Source of the DNA: Rotaria sordida
Lineage: Eukaryota; Rotifera; Eurotatoria; Philodinida; Philodinidae
Direction of reading: 5' to 3'
Length of the DNA stretch: 64,000 bases
NCBI GenBank assembly: GCA_905250125.1
Contig: CAJNOL010000706.1
Span: forward strand, 1 to 64,000
The notes under the pieces are model-generated. The model worked only from the letters and a program-made list of their open reading frames with translations, was not told the origin of the DNA and searched no databases. A program made the translations under genes and the position numbers. Shown piece by piece: positions 61,582 through 64,000 of this stretch (its first letter is position 1; each line of letters begins with the position of its first letter).

Positions 61582-63549
61582 ATGCCGAAGCCAAAAAGAA
61601 CTCGTAGTCGTGCTCGTTCACTTGTTGAACTACTTCAACGAATACAACTTCAAGAACAATCAAATGTACCATCAACAATAAGTACAATTGATCAATTATT
61701 AAATGATGCTGGTTCATTTGGTTTATATCAAAAAATTCAATTTTTTCTTGTTGGTCTTCTTGCTATATTACCAGCTATGACAGCATTTAATTATGTATTT
61801 ATAGCTGCAACACCTGATCATCGTTGTCATTTACCATTAATAAATTTTACTGATACATTTCAAATACAATCAAATGAACATGAAAATTATATTAATCAAT
61901 ATATTCCATTATCATTAAAAGATCGAAAATGTTATTTAAAATCTATAAATAAAAATTTAATACCATGTTCAAAATGGGTATTTGATAATACATTTTATAA
62001 TACAACAATATCAACAGAATGGAATCTTGTTTGTGATCGTCTTCATTTAAAAGGTATAACACAAAATGCTTATATTATAGGTACAAGTGGATCATTTTTA
62101 ACTGGTATTATGTCTGATAAATTAGGACGACGAACAACAATGTATTTACTTATATTAATTTTAGTTATTGTACTTAATTCAACACAAATGATTATGCATT
62201 CAAAACTTTCTAATGATAAAAAATTAATTATTTTTACAATAAGTCGATTTTTAACTGGTTTTGCACAAACAACTTATTCAATAACATTAGTTTTACTTTT
62301 AGAAATGACATCAGCTACAAAACGAGTATTAGCTAGTAATATTCTTTCATATTTCTATACATCAGGTATGATAAAAAATTCTTTGCAAAAAAAAAAACAA
62401 AAAAACAAAAACCAACATCTTCTATGAAATTTTCTATTCATATTAGGTGAATTATTTATAATGCTTATCTATTATTATACACGTGATTGGTCATTAACAA
62501 TGTGGATATTAACAATATATGTAATGCCATTTTTATGTTATTATTGGTGTATACCTGAATCAGCTCGTTGGCTTGTATCAACAGGACAATTATTACAAGC
62601 TCGAAAAGTTCTTCATCGTATAGCTTATATAAATCGTCATACATTAGCTAATTCAGAAAAAAAACTTTATGATGATTTACAACGTGATGCTCGTAAACGT
62701 CCAAAACGTTATTCATATATACATGTTTTAACTAGTTTATTTAAATCATCTGTTATGCGTCAACGTTGTTTAATTATATTTTATATAATGATGACAAATT
62801 TAATGGTTTATCTTGGTATTGGTATGGGTATAACAACATTAACAAATGATCGTCCATATGGAATATTTCTTTTTTCAATTGTTGCTGAATTATTTGGTCT
62901 TTGTTTATGTCATTTTTGTGCAACAAAATTTGATAGAAAAATTCCATTAATAAGTTTTTTTACTTTATGTTCTTTATCAATATTAATAATACCAATAATA
63001 CATAAACAATATCCATTAATTAGTTTATTATCAGCATTATCAGCTAAATTATTTATATCAGCATCACAAGCATTATCATGGATATATACATCAGAAACAT
63101 ATCCAACTGTTATACGTTCAACTGGTGTTGGTCTTACAGTTAGTATTGCAAGACTTGGTGGTGTATGGGCACCACAAATATCATTATTAGCACAATCTGT
63201 TTGGTTTCCATTACCATATATTATATTTAGTATATGTTCATTAATTGCAGCATTTTTTGCAATATTTTTACCTGAAACACGAACAAAATTAGCTTTACCA
63301 GAAACAATAAAACAAGCAGAAAAATCTGATAATAATATTTTAATACCTCAACAAACATTAAATCAATTAATACAATCAGAAATAATAATAAATCATAATC
63401 AAAAATTACCTATATGTTATGAAGAAGAAGATCATGATACACATATAGAAGATATATCATCTTCAGAACATACGAAATCACAAGAAGAATGTATATTAAT
63501 GAATATTCAACAGAAAAATAAAATTGAATGTGAAGAAAATAAAGAATAA
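61582..63549 (+). CDS. SLC22-type organic ion transporter (MFS)
   Basis: Two exons, 61582-62365 and 62447-63549, give 628 residues. The layout is that of SLC22 carriers: a cytoplasmic N-terminus, TM1 (about 53-75), then a large extracellular loop with cysteines and N-glycosylation sites. The MFS motif SDKLGRRTT follows at 178-186. After TM6, PESARWLVSTGQLLQARKVL (from about 298) is the SLC22 form of PESPRWL. TSETYPTVIRSTG (about 476-488) precedes the last TMs. The C-terminal tail of about 90 residues is acidic and rich in Asn, longer than usual. It should move organic cations, anions or carnitine-like solutes across the plasma membrane; the substrate is not predictable. The start at ATG 61582 is chosen because the basic MPKPKRTRSR fits a cytoplasmic N-terminus. 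Confidence 0.88.
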
Positions 63550-63661
63550 AAATAATTTCTTTTTTTTTTACAATTAATAAAAATTTTTATTTGATTGATT
63601 CGTTCTAATGAGAATGTATATTGGTAAAATACTTGAATTCATATTGAATTCACGAGAAGAT

Positions 63662-64000
63662 CTCGGTAAGATTAGAAAAATCCTATAAGATGCTTGTGCA
63701 GTCGTGTTATGATCGTTTTACTGAATTTTCATCTGAAATCTGACGACTCTGAGAAGAAACTTTCATTCGAAAAGAATGTTCCTTTGTCAAGATATTGAAT
63801 TTTTAAGTAAAATTGATTTTTATAGCAAATCATCATTTTTTGAAAAAATTAATATCTTGACAAAGGAACATTCTTTTCGGCTGAAACTTTCTTCTCAGAG
63901 TTGTTGAACTTCATGTCAAAATTCAGTAGAACGATCATAACACGGCCTCCAGAGACCCATTAGGAACGAACTTTTAAAGAATTTTTCTAGTTTTACCGAG
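63662..64000. mobile_element. Fold-back element, running to window end
   Basis: The left arm (about 63662-63796) and right arm (about 63851-64000) are inverted, starting CTCGGTAAGATTAGAAAAA on the left and ending in its near-complement at the last base of the window. The inner arms (GTGTTATGATCGTT...CTTTGTCAAGATATT) are over 90% alike, with about 55 bases between them. No coding sequence is present. The right border may lie beyond the window. Confidence 0.75.

Noticed and set aside
1-64000. tRNA, rRNA or spliced-leader RNA genes
   Set aside because: No cloverleaf-compatible B box with matching A box, no rRNA core sequence and no leader-like sequence was found by eye; a covariance-model scan would be decisive.

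Overview
The window looks like bdelloid rotifer nuclear DNA. It is very AT-rich and its genes are split by many short GT-AG introns (about 50-80 bases), with conserved animal genes beside bacterial- or fungal-type enzyme genes. It also carries interstitial tracts of TGTGGG, which I recall as the bdelloid telomeric repeat. Taxonomy is an inference from these traits; no rRNA or mitochondrial marker is present. Two short N runs (near 12.64 kb and 36.33 kb) mark assembly gaps. All exon models were built by eye from GT-AG sites and reading frame.

Region 1, about 1-31 kb, is accessory or subtelomere-like. It holds two tandem F-box paralogues on the minus strand (2.4-4.8 and 5.1-7.8 kb). A head-to-head pair of telomere-like tracts follows (8.16-8.39 kb), then an intact secreted glyoxal/galactose-oxidase gene (8.8-11.2 kb) and another C-strand telomere-like tract (11.8 kb). 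After a His-rich protein gene interrupted by a gap (12.2-13.7 kb) come a broken carboxymuconolactone-decarboxylase gene (14.4-14.9 kb) and an intact secreted GH78 alpha-L-rhamnosidase gene (17.7-21.0 kb). Next are a decayed gene (21.4-22.1 kb), a GPCR N-terminal fragment (23.6 kb) and a 16-exon SLC13-type transporter gene (24.8-27.9 kb). A GC-rich hAT element with a mariner element nested inside it (28.7-30.6 kb) closes the region.

Region 2, about 32-64 kb, looks like ordinary conserved animal gene space with strongly A/T-ending codons. In order it holds a coiled-coil/death-domain protein (minus), a KIAA2013 (DUF2152) orthologue (minus), a divergent epsinR/CLINT1 orthologue (plus) and a TEX49-like ciliary/sperm protein (minus). 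These are followed by two tandem LDL-receptor-A single-pass membrane proteins (minus), a bZIP transcription factor (minus) and an SLC22-type transporter (plus). The few introns longer than 1 kb mostly hold small inverted-repeat or hAT-like elements.

The oxidase and rhamnosidase are both predicted secreted enzymes acting on carbohydrates or their products, and the SLC13 carrier imports carboxylates. A nutritional link between them is possible but is inference only. The most unusual structural signal is the G-strand/C-strand telomere-like junction at 8.26-8.28 kb, with further telomere-like scraps dispersed through the left half.
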